NCBI GenBank assembly: GCA_016713025.1
Contig: JADJPZ010000004.1
Coordinates: 2,480,001 to 2,544,000 of the forward strand
DNA: 64,000 bases
Direction of reading: 5' to 3'
DNA from: Saprospiraceae bacterium
Lineage (GTDB): Bacteria; Bacteroidota; Bacteroidia; Chitinophagales; Saprospiraceae
A program made the position numbers and the translations under genes. Under the pieces are notes generated by a model. That model did no database searches, was not told where the DNA came from, and worked only from the letters and a program-made list of their open reading frames with translations. Positions 18,559 to 27,363 of the stretch are shown one piece after another. Within the stretch, counting starts at the first letter, position 1. Each line of letters begins with the position of its first letter.

Positions 18559-20985
18559 TTACTCCGTTTTCAAACTTTTCACAGGATTCATCAATGCGGC
18601 TTTGATAGCTTGATAGCTCATCGATAATATTGAAAAAATAAAAGCAATGATTCCCGTTACAGCAAAATGCCACCATGAAATATCTATTCTGTATGGAAAA
18701 TTGCCTAACCATTTTTCAATAAAATAATAAGCTACAGGAGAAGCTATGATCAATGCAATGGCTATTAAGACTACAAAATCTTTGGATAGTAAATGGATAA
18801 TGCTTGGAATAGAAGCACCAAGGACCTTTCTTACTCCTATTTCTTTGGTCCGCGATTCAACGGTAAAAGTAGCTAAGCCAAAAAGCCCCAGACATGCTAT
18901 AAAAATTGCCCAAATAGCAGCAATCGAAAACAAAGACCCATATTGCTGTTCAATGGCATAAGACTTATTAAAATTTTCATCTATAAACGCATATTCAAAA
19001 GGATTGCCCTGAAAGTATTGTTTGTAAAGGCTTTCCAATGAGCCGATTTTATCACTCATATTTTCAGGAGTCAATCGTACAGTGATATATTCTGATGATG
19101 CTTGTGGATAGAATATGATAGGATCAATTTTATTTTTCAAACTCAGGTGATTATAATCTTTGATCACACCAATGACATCCAAATATCGTTCATCCCATTT
19201 TATTTTTGTTCTTACGGCGTCTTCAGATGATACAAACCCCAATTCTCTTACCGCCGTTTCATTTAATATTACTTTGCTATTGTCATTCCATTCTACATTA
19301 CATTCAGCATTGGTAAAATTTCTTCCTGCTACTAATTTTATGCCATAAGTATCAAAATACCTTTCACCTACGATGCTGAAGGCATACGCTTTTGTCTCAT
19401 CACCAGCCTTAGAGCCGGGTTGTGTAAAACCACCGGTTCTGAAATTATATCCTTTACTCGGCACACTGCCTGAACCGGCAAAATCTTTGACAAAACTCTG
19501 TCTTTCGAGCTCATTAAAAAAAGCAGTTTTTCTTTGTGTATAGGTACTGTCTTTACCTATTTCAGGGCCATTTATGACCAGTAATTGATTAATATCCAGC
19601 CCTTTGTCTCGATTTTTCATGTATTGCAACTGACTATAGATCAATACGGTCGCTAATACCAATGCTATAGAAATTCCAAACTGTGAGACTACCAATGATT
19701 TTCTTAGGAAAACACCACCTGAAGATTTTGCCATCTTACCTTTTAGTGTTTTTATAGGATTGAATTTTGATAAAAGAAAAGCCGTATATGTTCCAACTGC
19801 CAAAGAACCAATGAGCATGACTCCTAGACTCATCACCCACAACGGTGAAGCAGCTAAATGCATAATTGTTAGAGATTTCCCCATTAAATCATTAAATAAC
19901 GGTTGAATCGATATGATAATAATACCTGCTAAAACAACGGAACAAAGATTTACAAAAATGGATTCACACAGAAACTGATAAACCAGATTGCTTTGTGTAG
20001 CTCCTATCACCTTGCGCACACCAACCTCACTTGCACGTTTCATGGCATTAGCGGTACTAAGATTGATGTAATTGAACCATGCAATCAACAATATCAAAAA
20101 AGCTATACCCATCAGCATATAAACATATTTTACATCACCGGAATGCGGAAATTTGTCATCAAAAGTAGCTCCCAAATGGACTTCTGAAAATGGCTGAAGT
20201 CTGAATATAGCGCCATCACTATCTTGATCAAACTCCTTCCTCAGTGCATTTAATTTGTCTTCTACTTTGGAGTAATCAGCGTTTTCATTTAATGAAAAGT
20301 AAGTATCTATGTATTGAGATCCCAGATTGTCTAACTCAGCCCAATCATTACCATTTAAGTTTGCAGGATTTTTAAGGGTTTGTAAAGAGAAAAACATATC
20401 GTAATTGATACTTGAGTTTTCGCCTATGTTTTTAAAAATACCACCTACTGTATAATTCTGCGTTCCAAATTGATTGCTGAGTATTAAAATCTTCCCTATA
20501 GAGTTTTCATTTCCAAAATATTTATTGGCGTGATTTTCTGATATGAATACAACATTGGGTTTGTCAAAATCTTCAGGTCTTCCGGCTGCAAGTGCAAATG
20601 AGAAAAAAGTAAAAAAATTGCCTTCAGCATAACTCACTCTTTCTTCTTTAAAGGATGTGTTTTTGTTATTGGATTTCACTACTCCTTTGCCGTTGCCGTC
20701 ATCAAAACGGCAAAATTCTTTGATTTCTGGAATTCTCTTTTTAACCAAGTCTGCCCATCCCGGTGCATGCTCTTTCCACATATCACCTTTGGGACTTTCA
20801 TTGAGAAGTCGATAAGTCTTATCTATTTGTGTATGGAACTTATCCACTGATTTTTCCAGACTTACATATTGCAGTATAAGTATAAAAGCTGCCATACCCA
20901 TAGCCAAGCCACCGATATTTACCAGCGAATACACCTTGTTTTTCCAAAGGTTTCTATATGCTATTTTGAAGTAATTAGTGAGCAT
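18559..20985 (-). CDS. FtsX-like ABC transporter permease 1
   Basis: 808 residues starting MLTNYFKIAYRNLWKNK. It is the permease nearest the ATPase gene (89 bases away). It has an N-terminal helix, a periplasmic core, a first FtsX domain with RASEVGVRKVIGATQSN, a second core, and a C-terminal FtsX domain with TKEIGVRKVLGA. The tail is ALMNPVKSLKTE. By position it is the most likely primary partner of the ATPase. Confidence 0.92.
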   Translation of the reverse strand: MLTNYFKIAYRNLWKNKVYSLVNIGGLAMGMAAFILILQYVSLEKSVDKFHTQIDKTYRLLNESPKGDMWKEHAPGWADLVKKRIPEIKEFCRFDDGNGKGVVKSNNKNTSFKEERVSYAEGNFFTFFSFALAAGRPEDFDKPNVVFISENHANKYFGNENSIGKILILSNQFGTQNYTVGGIFKNIGENSSINYDMFFSLQTLKNPANLNGNDWAELDNLGSQYIDTYFSLNENADYSKVEDKLNALRKEFDQDSDGAIFRLQPFSEVHLGATFDDKFPHSGDVKYVYMLMGIAFLILLIAWFNYINLSTANAMKRASEVGVRKVIGATQSNLVYQFLCESIFVNLCSVVLAGIIIISIQPLFNDLMGKSLTIMHLAASPLWVMSLGVMLIGSLAVGTYTAFLLSKFNPIKTLKGKMAKSSGGVFLRKSLVVSQFGISIALVLATVLIYSQLQYMKNRDKGLDINQLLVINGPEIGKDSTYTQRKTAFFNELERQSFVKDFAGSGSVPSKGYNFRTGGFTQPGSKAGDETKAYAFSIVGERYFDTYGIKLVAGRNFTNAECNVEWNDNSKVILNETAVRELGFVSSEDAVRTKIKWDERYLDVIGVIKDYNHLSLKNKIDPIIFYPQASSEYITVRLTPENMSDKIGSLESLYKQYFQGNPFEYAFIDENFNKSYAIEQQYGSLFSIAAIWAIFIACLGLFGLATFTVESRTKEIGVRKVLGASIPSIIHLLSKDFVVLIAIALIIASPVAYYFIEKWLGNFPYRIDISWWHFAVTGIIAFIFSILSMSYQAIKAALMNPVKSLKTE

Positions 20986-21074
20986 TTTTATTAAGCTTTG
21001 AGCTTCTAGCCATTAGCTATTAGTTGATGAATACAAAGAAAAAGATTTCTAACAGCCGATAGCTAATTTCTATA

Positions 21075-21752
21075 TTACACATGAAAATTCTCCGTCACAA
21101 TCTTACCATCAAATAGATTGATAATCCTATGCGAAAATCCTGCATCATACGGTGAGTGCGTTACCATAGCAATCGTCGTTCCTTCATTATTGAGTTCCTG
21201 AAGGAGTTTCATCACCTCCTCACCGTTTTTGGAGTCGAGATTTCCTGTAGGTTCGTCGGCAAGGATCAATTTCGGTTTCGCTACGACTGCTCTTGCTATG
21301 GCAACTCTTTGTTGCTGACCACCTGACAATTGCTGAGGAAAGTGATTACGCCTATGCATCATACTCATACGCTCCAGAGCAGCTTCAACTTTAATTTTGC
21401 GTTCAGCTGTTGGTATTTTCAAATATAAAAGGGGCAATTCTACATTTTCAAACACTGACAGTTCGTCTATCAAATTAAACGATTGGAATATAAAGCCGAT
21501 ATTGCCTTTTCGGTGCTGCGCTCTTTGACGTTCGCTCATTTTGGCAACTTCGGTACCATAAAAATCATAAGATCCTTCAGACGGATTGTCAAGCAAACCC
21601 AGGATATTTAATAGTGTAGATTTGCCGCATCCTGAAGGTCCCATGATAGCGACGAATTCACCGTCTTTGATTTCCATATCGATACCATTCAGCGCTGTGG
21701 TTTCCACTTCTTCGGTGGTAAATATTTTTTGAAGATTTTGTACTGAGATCAT
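21075..21752 (-). CDS. ABC transporter ATP-binding protein, LolD/MacB type
   Basis: 225 residues containing a complete ABC ATPase: Walker A GPSGCGKST (38-46), Q-loop region FIFQSFNLIDELSV, signature LSGGQQQRVAIARA, Walker B LILADEPTGNLDS and an H-loop in MVTHS. The LDSKNGEEVM stretch and overall length fit the MacB/LolD/FtsE group, which works with FtsX-type permeases as mechanotransmission exporters. It is the only ATPase in the locus and lies just upstream of six permeases, so it probably energises several of them. It is separated from the adaptor gene by an oppositely oriented four-helix-bundle gene. Confidence 0.95.
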   Translation of the reverse strand: MISVQNLQKIFTTEEVETTALNGIDMEIKDGEFVAIMGPSGCGKSTLLNILGLLDNPSEGSYDFYGTEVAKMSERQRAQHRKGNIGFIFQSFNLIDELSVFENVELPLLYLKIPTAERKIKVEAALERMSMMHRRNHFPQQLSGGQQQRVAIARAVVAKPKLILADEPTGNLDSKNGEEVMKLLQELNNEGTTIAMVTHSPYDAGFSHRIINLFDGKIVTENFHV

Positions 21753-21901
21753 ATTTTTATAATTGTTTTATGAATTTATAATTTAATTTGGAGCGTGGAG
21801 AAAGGAACTAGGAACTAGGATATCGCCTAAGTTTTCTTAATCCACATTATTCTTTAAAAAATGGTATAAATTTTGAATTATCATGAAAAAAATATTTTAA
21901 A

Positions 21902-22264
21902 ATGTCAAAAATTGAGTCATTTGAAGATTTACATGTCTATCAATCAGGCCTATCTATGGCAATAGATTTGTATAAAAAATTAGCAAATTGCAAAGAATAT
22001 TCACTTAAAGATCAAATTTGCCGATCTGGTGTTTCTATTCCATCAAACATTGCCGAAGGTTTCGAACGTGATTACAACAAAGATTTCATCCGTTTTCTCA
22101 GAATTTCAAAAGGGTCATCTGGCGAATTGAGAACCCAAATTTACATTGCTGAAGCCATCGGAATCATCGACCCTGAAACAGCAAAGGACATCATAGCAAA
22201 ATGCCGCCATATCTCTGCCATGCTTGGAAGTCTAATCAGAACAAGACAGGAAAAATTTAAATAA
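21902..22264 (+). CDS. Four-helix-bundle protein (S23 / rRNA intervening-sequence protein family)
   Basis: 120 residues with typical family motifs: FEDLHVYQSGLSMAIDLYKK at the start, SLKDQICRSGVSIPSNIAEGF in the middle, then FLRISKGSSGELRTQI and a C-terminal helix. This family was first seen encoded in 23S rRNA intervening sequences and is common as free-standing genes in Bacteroidota. It forms pentameric helical bundles, and its role is not settled. Its opposite orientation between adaptor and ATPase, with GGAGAAAGGAACTAGGAACT words on one side and CTCC-rich words on the other, suggests it was inserted into the export operon. Confidence 0.88.
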   Translation: MSKIESFEDLHVYQSGLSMAIDLYKKLANCKEYSLKDQICRSGVSIPSNIAEGFERDYNKDFIRFLRISKGSSGELRTQIYIAEAIGIIDPETAKDIIAKCRHISAMLGSLIRTRQEKFK

Positions 22265-22436
22265 TTTCTTTTCCATTCTCCTCGTTCCATTTTCTCAGTT
22301 TCATTCCCTTCGTTCCTTGTTCCTTTCTCCTTGCTCCATTTTACCCGTTTCCTTATTCCATTCTCCTCGTTCCATTTTCCAAGCTCCATTTTCCAAGCTC
22401 CATTCTCCTCGCTCCATTCTTCTCGTTCCATTCTCC
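22265..22436. repeat. Low-complexity CTCC-rich spacer between two converging genes
   Basis: A 172-base run of words such as CCATTCTCC, CTCGTTCCATT and AAGCTCCATTTTCC fills the entire gap between the four-helix-bundle gene and the stop of the adaptor gene. It has the same flavour as the GGAGAAN arrays but a looser, 9-10 base period. No gene is visible. Confidence 0.65.
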
Positions 22437-23689
22437 TTAATTCCCAATCTCCAACACCTCCTTATCTCCATAATTACCATAAGAACTCGTAATCACTTTA
22501 TCTCCTACCTTCAAACCATCGAGTACTTCATAATAATTTGGGTTCTTTCGACCGAGAGAAATTTTGCGTTTGACAGCACGTTTGCCATCTGATTCTACTA
22601 CATATACCCAATTACCACCTGTATCTGAGAAAAATCCTCCGACAGGCAGTAAGATAGCTTTTTGAGATTGGCCAAGTTCCAGTCTGACAGGTGATGATTG
22701 ACCTCTGCGAATACCATCCGGTGCGCTTTTGGCGAAAGTCATATCGACGGCAAACCGACCGTTGTTAACTTCAGGGTACACCTTGAAAATTTCCATTTCG
22801 TATTTGCCACCATTAAACTCAAAGCTTGCTTTCAAGCCGGTAAATATTCTTGAAATATAATGCTCATCTATACCAGCTCTTAGCTTAAAGCCATTCATAT
22901 CGTCTATCTGACCAATATTTTGACCTTGATTGATATTAGAACCGATCTCTACATTGATCGCGGACAATAGTCCTGTCACAGGTGCTTTCACTACTAGGTT
23001 TTCAAGTGTCTGTCGCCATAGATCTACGTTTTTCTGAGTTCGAGCCAGAGTACCTTCCAGTTGTTTGATTTGTAGCTCAGCATTTTCTTGTTGATATTTC
23101 TGAGATTCAATTTCGATTTGACGTTGTTTTACGAGACGATCATATTCTCTTTTGGTTCTTTGGTAATCTAGGTCTGAGACCATATTGGATGATTTGAGTT
23201 TTTCGTTTCTGTCCAGCACATCTTTTGCTTGAGCAGTCTGAAAATCTAGGTCACTTAATGTTTTCTGAAGATTGAATCGCTCAACTTTGAGTCTTTGTCT
23301 CGTATTTTGCAGATCATTGACCAATCGGCTAGCTTCTGTCTCGGACTGAAGGAAATTAAGTTTTAGACTTTGGTTTTCTAGTCGTAGGATGATATCTCCA
23401 GACTTAACCATATTGCCACCATCTACGAGCTTCTGGGTTACATATCCACCGACGATGGCATCAAGTTGTATTGTTTTCAGGGGTTGGACAACGCCTTGTA
23501 CTATGATGTATTCGTCAAAACTGCCATCTTTGACTTCAGATACAGTAAGTTTTTCAGCATCTACATTGAGCTTAGACCTTTTGTCTGCAAATCCAAACTG
23601 CCAAACCACAAAAGTCAAAAAGAGCATTGCTAGACTACTCAAAACTATCCGCTGTCGGTTCCAGAATTTTTTGGTATTACTTTATCCAT
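22437..23689 (-). CDS. HlyD/MacA-type periplasmic adaptor (frameshifted near the start)
   Basis: The protein has an N-terminal membrane anchor (LAMLFLTFVVWQFGF), a biotinyl-lipoyl-like half (IQLDAIVGGYV), a long coiled-coil hairpin (about residues 85-195), the returning lipoyl half (VVKAPVTGLLSAINV) and beta-barrel and membrane-proximal domains. MacA-type adaptors link MacB/FtsX permeases to an outer-membrane exit. From the natural ATG at 23689 the frame reads MDKVIPK and then shifts at a run of six T (plus strand 23667-23672). One more base would restore MDKVIPKKFWNRQRIVLSSLAM, a normal adaptor N-terminus. Without it the first in-frame start is a TTG at 23642. It is the first gene of the export operon. 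Confidence 0.88.
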
Positions 23690-23858
23690 TTTAAATATTC
23701 ATATACTTATAGCCATTATATTACCATCAGTGTGCCAAATATTTAAAGGTCTGTATTACAGCTTATTAAGAATTTATTGCCATAATTGTTTGTCCGATTT
23801 TGGACGGATGTGTACGGTGTCGAAAGTAGATCTTTTCGTTTTGTGGATTTAAAAATTA

Positions 23859-24233
23859 CTAATTGTTTATAGTCTTATTTAGGTCAAATAAATAGAATTG
23901 GACGTTTTCACCAAAATCATTATCTACAGTAACTTCAAGAATGCTTTTTGGATCTTTCCAATTTAAACTAAAAATGGGATCATGGTATCCTTTTAGACAT
24001 AATAATGTATCAAGCAAAACAGAACTATCTTTATGCATATTTTTGATAATTAAATTATAGTGGCTAAGCGTTTTATTAGTTTTAATTTCTGCCATATATT
24101 TATTGTTTAGCGATATTGAAGTTTTTATAGTTTTATCATATATGATTCTATTCGGTTGAGTACATTGAATTGAGCTAATGATAAACAATGCTAAAACTAT
24201 GGCATAGATTTTTATTGATTTAAAAAATGACAT
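23859..24233 (-). CDS. Small secreted or lipoprotein of unknown function
   Basis: 124 residues from the ATG at 24233 (MSFFKSIKIYAIVLALF). An upstream ATG at 24263 would place ten polar residues before the signal sequence. The hydrophobic stretch ends at SSIQC, so lipidation at that Cys is possible although Gln at -1 is unusual. The mature part has no motif I recognise. It lies downstream of the Uma2 gene on the same strand, 76 bases away. Confidence 0.65.
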   Translation of the reverse strand: MSFFKSIKIYAIVLALFIISSIQCTQPNRIIYDKTIKTSISLNNKYMAEIKTNKTLSHYNLIIKNMHKDSSVLLDTLLCLKGYHDPIFSLNWKDPKSILEVTVDNDFGENVQFYLFDLNKTINN

Positions 24234-24309
24234 TTGGTTCTGGAGATTTTGTAATAACATCAATAAACTTTAACAATAAAGTAAACAGGTAAAATTTACT
24301 TATCTATAA

Positions 24310-24879
24310 CTAATACACACCTCTATAAATATCCGCCATATTTAGATCTACATCCAATGATTCCAGCTTAAAGGTATCGTCTAAGGATTTATATTCCCTA
24401 AGTATCCACTCATTATTGGATTCTTTGAAATATTTTTCCGCATGTATCGACCCTGTAGAATCTATCACTAAATATTCCCTTAGACTGGCAATATCTCTGT
24501 AAAGCATAAATTTAGTACCACGATCATAATCACGTGTACTTTCAGACAGGATTTCTATGAGCACAGTCGGGTTGGTGACAGTATCAAATACATTATCCAA
24601 TTTTTCTACTTCACCGCAAATGACGCTGATATCTGGATAAGTGTAAAGCGAATTTGTTTGGGCATGGATCCTGAGATCGCTGTTATATGGCACACAATTT
24701 TTATTCTTCAAACCACTTCCTAATTCAACAAAGGTATTTGAAGCTATTCGATTATGTTCAACAGTAGCTCCCGCCATAGCAAAGATTTCTCCCTGATAAT
24801 ATTCATGCTTTTCTACGGAGTTGATTTCCAATTCCAGGTATTCCAATTCTGATACTAATTTTTTTTCAGGTAAGCCCAA
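24310..24879 (-). CDS. Uma2-family restriction-endonuclease-fold protein (DUF820)
   Basis: 189 residues with the family landmarks: YYQGEIFAMAGATVEHNRI, SDLRIH, YTYPDISVICG, PTVLIEILSEST, DYDRGTKFMLYRDI and EYLVIDS. The Asp of PDISV and the Glu of EILSEST occupy the PD-(D/E)XK-like catalytic positions. Uma2 proteins are numerous in Cyanobacteria and Saprospira-like Bacteroidota, and their biological role is poorly defined. It is a solo gene here, with no methylase or other restriction partner nearby. Confidence 0.88.
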   Translation of the reverse strand: MGLPEKKLVSELEYLELEINSVEKHEYYQGEIFAMAGATVEHNRIASNTFVELGSGLKNKNCVPYNSDLRIHAQTNSLYTYPDISVICGEVEKLDNVFDTVTNPTVLIEILSESTRDYDRGTKFMLYRDIASLREYLVIDSTGSIHAEKYFKESNNEWILREYKSLDDTFKLESLDVDLNMADIYRGVY

Positions 24880-25048
24880 TCTTAAAAAATTTATACAAAG
24901 TTAAGTTATTTTGGTGAAAATAGTACCCAATCTAGAGTATGTGTGTAAGGATGTCATTCATTGATAGTCAAAGCACCTTTAAAAAATAGATGTTGTAACC
25001 ATGACTTGATCGAATACGTAATAGCTATAACAAACTAACCATCACATC

Positions 25049-25765
25049 ATGTATTCTGTCAGACCTTTTTCATTGCTACTGTTGATATTCAGCATATGCA
25101 TTCATCTTTCATACAATTACAGTTTTCGTCATGAAGTCAAATTGAATAAAATATTCGTATCTAATAGTCAAATATATTTAAATGGTAATGCAACTATTAA
25201 TGTGAAGAGTCACACTAAAAATACTGTCGAATACGACATAGCCAACAAGGAAGAAAAACAGTTACAGGTCGAAGTCATCCAAGACACCCTTTTCATCACT
25301 CAAACCATCAAAAAGAAAACCATTTTTAATATATTTTCAAACAGAGATGACGATGATTTCCCGATATTAAATGTCCTGATTCCGAACAAAATTGATGAAT
25401 TACAAGTAATATTATTGAAGAACGGCGATATTATATTTGATACTTCCTTGACAGCTAATGAGGTATCCATGGTGGTCATTGGTAACGGGGATATAATGTG
25501 TAATAGTGATCTCTTAACGCAGAAATGCAGGTTGGAAGTCAAAGGCAATGGCGACATCAAAGTAAATCAAATTAAATCTGACCTTCTCGATTGTGCAGTT
25601 TATGGTAATGGTGATATCAAAATAGACCAAATTACTACCAAAAATCTTATAGGAAAAGTTGATGGTAATGGTGATATTGATTTTGGTCATGGAGTAGCTG
25701 ATGATATTGTCACTCCCAATGGAATCCGCGGTTTGATTATTAGTAAAGTTTCAAAATCAAATTAG
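25049..25765 (+). CDS. DUF2807 (GIN-domain) secreted beta-helix-like protein
   Basis: 238 residues with an N-terminal hydrophobic segment (SLLLLIFSICIHLSY) and a repetitive body in which the NGDI motif recurs about six times at ~20-residue spacing. This is the hallmark of DUF2807, the putative auto-transporter adhesin head or GIN domain that forms a right-handed beta-helix. It is probably surface-exposed or periplasmic. The stop codon (TAG, 25763-25765) overlaps the terminal repeat of a small transposable element remnant, which may have trimmed or extended the native C-terminus. Confidence 0.8.
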   Translation: MYSVRPFSLLLLIFSICIHLSYNYSFRHEVKLNKIFVSNSQIYLNGNATINVKSHTKNTVEYDIANKEEKQLQVEVIQDTLFITQTIKKKTIFNIFSNRDDDDFPILNVLIPNKIDELQVILLKNGDIIFDTSLTANEVSMVVIGNGDIMCNSDLLTQKCRLEVKGNGDIKVNQIKSDLLDCAVYGNGDIKIDQITTKNLIGKVDGNGDIDFGHGVADDIVTPNGIRGLIISKVSKSN

Positions 25766-25776
25766 AGTATGTTTAA
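25764..25776. repeat. Solitary terminal repeat of element family B
   Basis: GAGTATGTTTAAA, preceded by TTA, is identical to the terminus of the complete element at 47986-48138. No matching right end is clear within the following 300 bases. A TTTTGAGTATAAA stretch near 25842 resembles the inverted repeat near 47775-47835. It is probably an element remnant. Confidence 0.5.
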
Positions 25777-25977
25777 ACAAAATCATTGCGTTCTTTAAGC
25801 TATTCTTTTAAAACCAATTTTGTTTTGAGTATAAATTCCATCACAATTAACCTATCATTAAAACTTACAACAGCCTAAACTATTTGAAAATTTCTGTTGA
25901 AGAAACAATTTGAAACCTCATTTTTGTTAAATTTTTCATAACAATCCTGCTCAAACCACCATTGTTTCAACAATGGC

Positions 25978-26007
25978 TTGCTGAAAGCGTTATATTGCTT
26001 ACTTTTG
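25978..26007 (+). promoter_or_regulatory. Bacteroidota promoter for the TlpA-like gene
   Basis: TTG at 25978-25980, exactly 19 bases, then TACTTTTG at 26000-26007 (TANNTTTG). The predicted start near 26013 leaves a leader of about 130 bases before the ATG at 26146. The remainder of the 380-base intergenic region holds the family-B repeat end and nothing else that I recognise. Confidence 0.7.
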
Positions 26008-26145
26008 TGGTTTTTATTGTTCACTCATTTTCAAAAGTTCATCAACTACTTATCCTTTTACGACAATAAAATAACAAAATTTGTTGACAGAAATTTACAT
26101 TTAACCTAAAAATAGCATTCTTTAATTATTAAATTTTAAAATTTT

Positions 26146-27255
26146 ATGTCTTTTATTAAGCATTATTACATAGGTTTTTTAGCTATTCTTTTGGTCGCTT
26201 CATGCGGAGCGTTAAAAGGAACAAAAATAACAGGCACCCTTACCGGAGCAGAAAACATGACTGTCTATCTGGACAATGTCACTTTGACCCAGCAACCCAA
26301 TATACTTTTGCAGGAAACTGTTGGGGCTGATGGAAAATTTTCATTTTCACTGCCCGATGGTATTAAAAAAGGGATATACCGACTTCGTATTGGTGAACAA
26401 GCTGCCGAAATTATTTCAGACGGTACGGAAAAAGAAGTAACTTTTAATGGTAAACTTACAGATCTAAATGAATTTAATTACAAAGTTACAGGCTCAAAGC
26501 TTACTGAAGCGTACTTTCAAACTGTCCGAAGTTATATAGATCAAAAAATGGATGTTCCGGCACTGACGACTTACACTGGTAAAACAGCAGACCCTTTGGT
26601 GGCTTATCAACTTGCTGTAAGGTTATTCACCCTAAGACCTGAATTCCTCGATCTGCATAAAGAAGTAGCAACAAAACTTACTGCGCAGGATGCCAAATTC
26701 GAACTGGCTAAAGAGTACAATCAGGTCATCGGCCAATTGGAACAACAAATGCAAATGGAAGCATCAGCTGCCAAAATAAGAGTAGGTGAGGACGCTCCTG
26801 AAATCGCCCTGCCAGGTCCTGACGGCAAAGTGAGAAAACTTTCAAGCTACAAAGGTAAAGTAGTATTGATCGACTTTTGGGCATCTTGGTGCGGGCCATG
26901 CCGAAAAGCCAATCCACATGTGGTGGAAGTGTATCACAAGTATAAAGGAAAAGGTTTTGATGTATTCTCTGTATCATTGGATGGAATAGACAGCAGAACT
27001 GCTCAAAGATTCACTGATGCCGCACAACTGAAGGAACAAACAGATGCTACTAAACAAAGATGGATTGCAGCAATACAGCAAGACCAACTTGCATGGGATG
27101 GTCATGTCTCTGATCTCAAAAAATGGGAATGTGCGCCAGCTCAGGTATATGGCGTCAGAGGTATTCCTCAGACTTTTCTGGTAGGAAGAGACGGCAAAAT
27201 AGTCGCTGTCAACCCAAGAAATGATCTTGAAGAACAAGTGCAGAAGTTTCTGTAA
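26146..27255 (+). CDS. TlpA-like lipoprotein disulfide reductase with DUF4369 domain
   Basis: 369 residues. A lipoprotein signal (LLVASCG) anchors it to a membrane facing the periplasm. Residues ~28-120 form a beta-rich DUF4369-like domain, a helical linker follows, and the C-terminal ~155 residues form a thioredoxin fold with FWASWCGPCRK (redox cysteines near 248 and 251) and the cis-Pro loop in RGIPQTFLV. Such proteins reduce periplasmic disulfides or maintain cytochrome c thiols. An insertion with CAPAQVYG before the cis-Pro adds one more cysteine. It has its own promoter upstream and a terminator downstream. Confidence 0.92.
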   Translation: MSFIKHYYIGFLAILLVASCGALKGTKITGTLTGAENMTVYLDNVTLTQQPNILLQETVGADGKFSFSLPDGIKKGIYRLRIGEQAAEIISDGTEKEVTFNGKLTDLNEFNYKVTGSKLTEAYFQTVRSYIDQKMDVPALTTYTGKTADPLVAYQLAVRLFTLRPEFLDLHKEVATKLTAQDAKFELAKEYNQVIGQLEQQMQMEASAAKIRVGEDAPEIALPGPDGKVRKLSSYKGKVVLIDFWASWCGPCRKANPHVVEVYHKYKGKGFDVFSVSLDGIDSRTAQRFTDAAQLKEQTDATKQRWIAAIQQDQLAWDGHVSDLKKWECAPAQVYGVRGIPQTFLVGRDGKIVAVNPRNDLEEQVQKFL

Positions 27256-27280
27256 AAATAATTTCGGTTAAATCATATGA

Positions 27281-27314
27281 AGAGTCATTGTGAAAACGAT
27301 GGCTCTTTTTTTTT
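27281..27314 (+). terminator. Intrinsic terminator after the TlpA-like gene
   Basis: AGAGTCAT and ATGGCTCT form an 8-base stem (one G-U pair) around a 9-base loop, followed by nine T. It lies 25 bases after the stop codon, before the converging histidine kinase gene. Confidence 0.8.
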
Positions 27315-27363
27315 AGTTATTGAACGGTCAAATAATGTGTCTATAATCTCTAATAAATTAATA

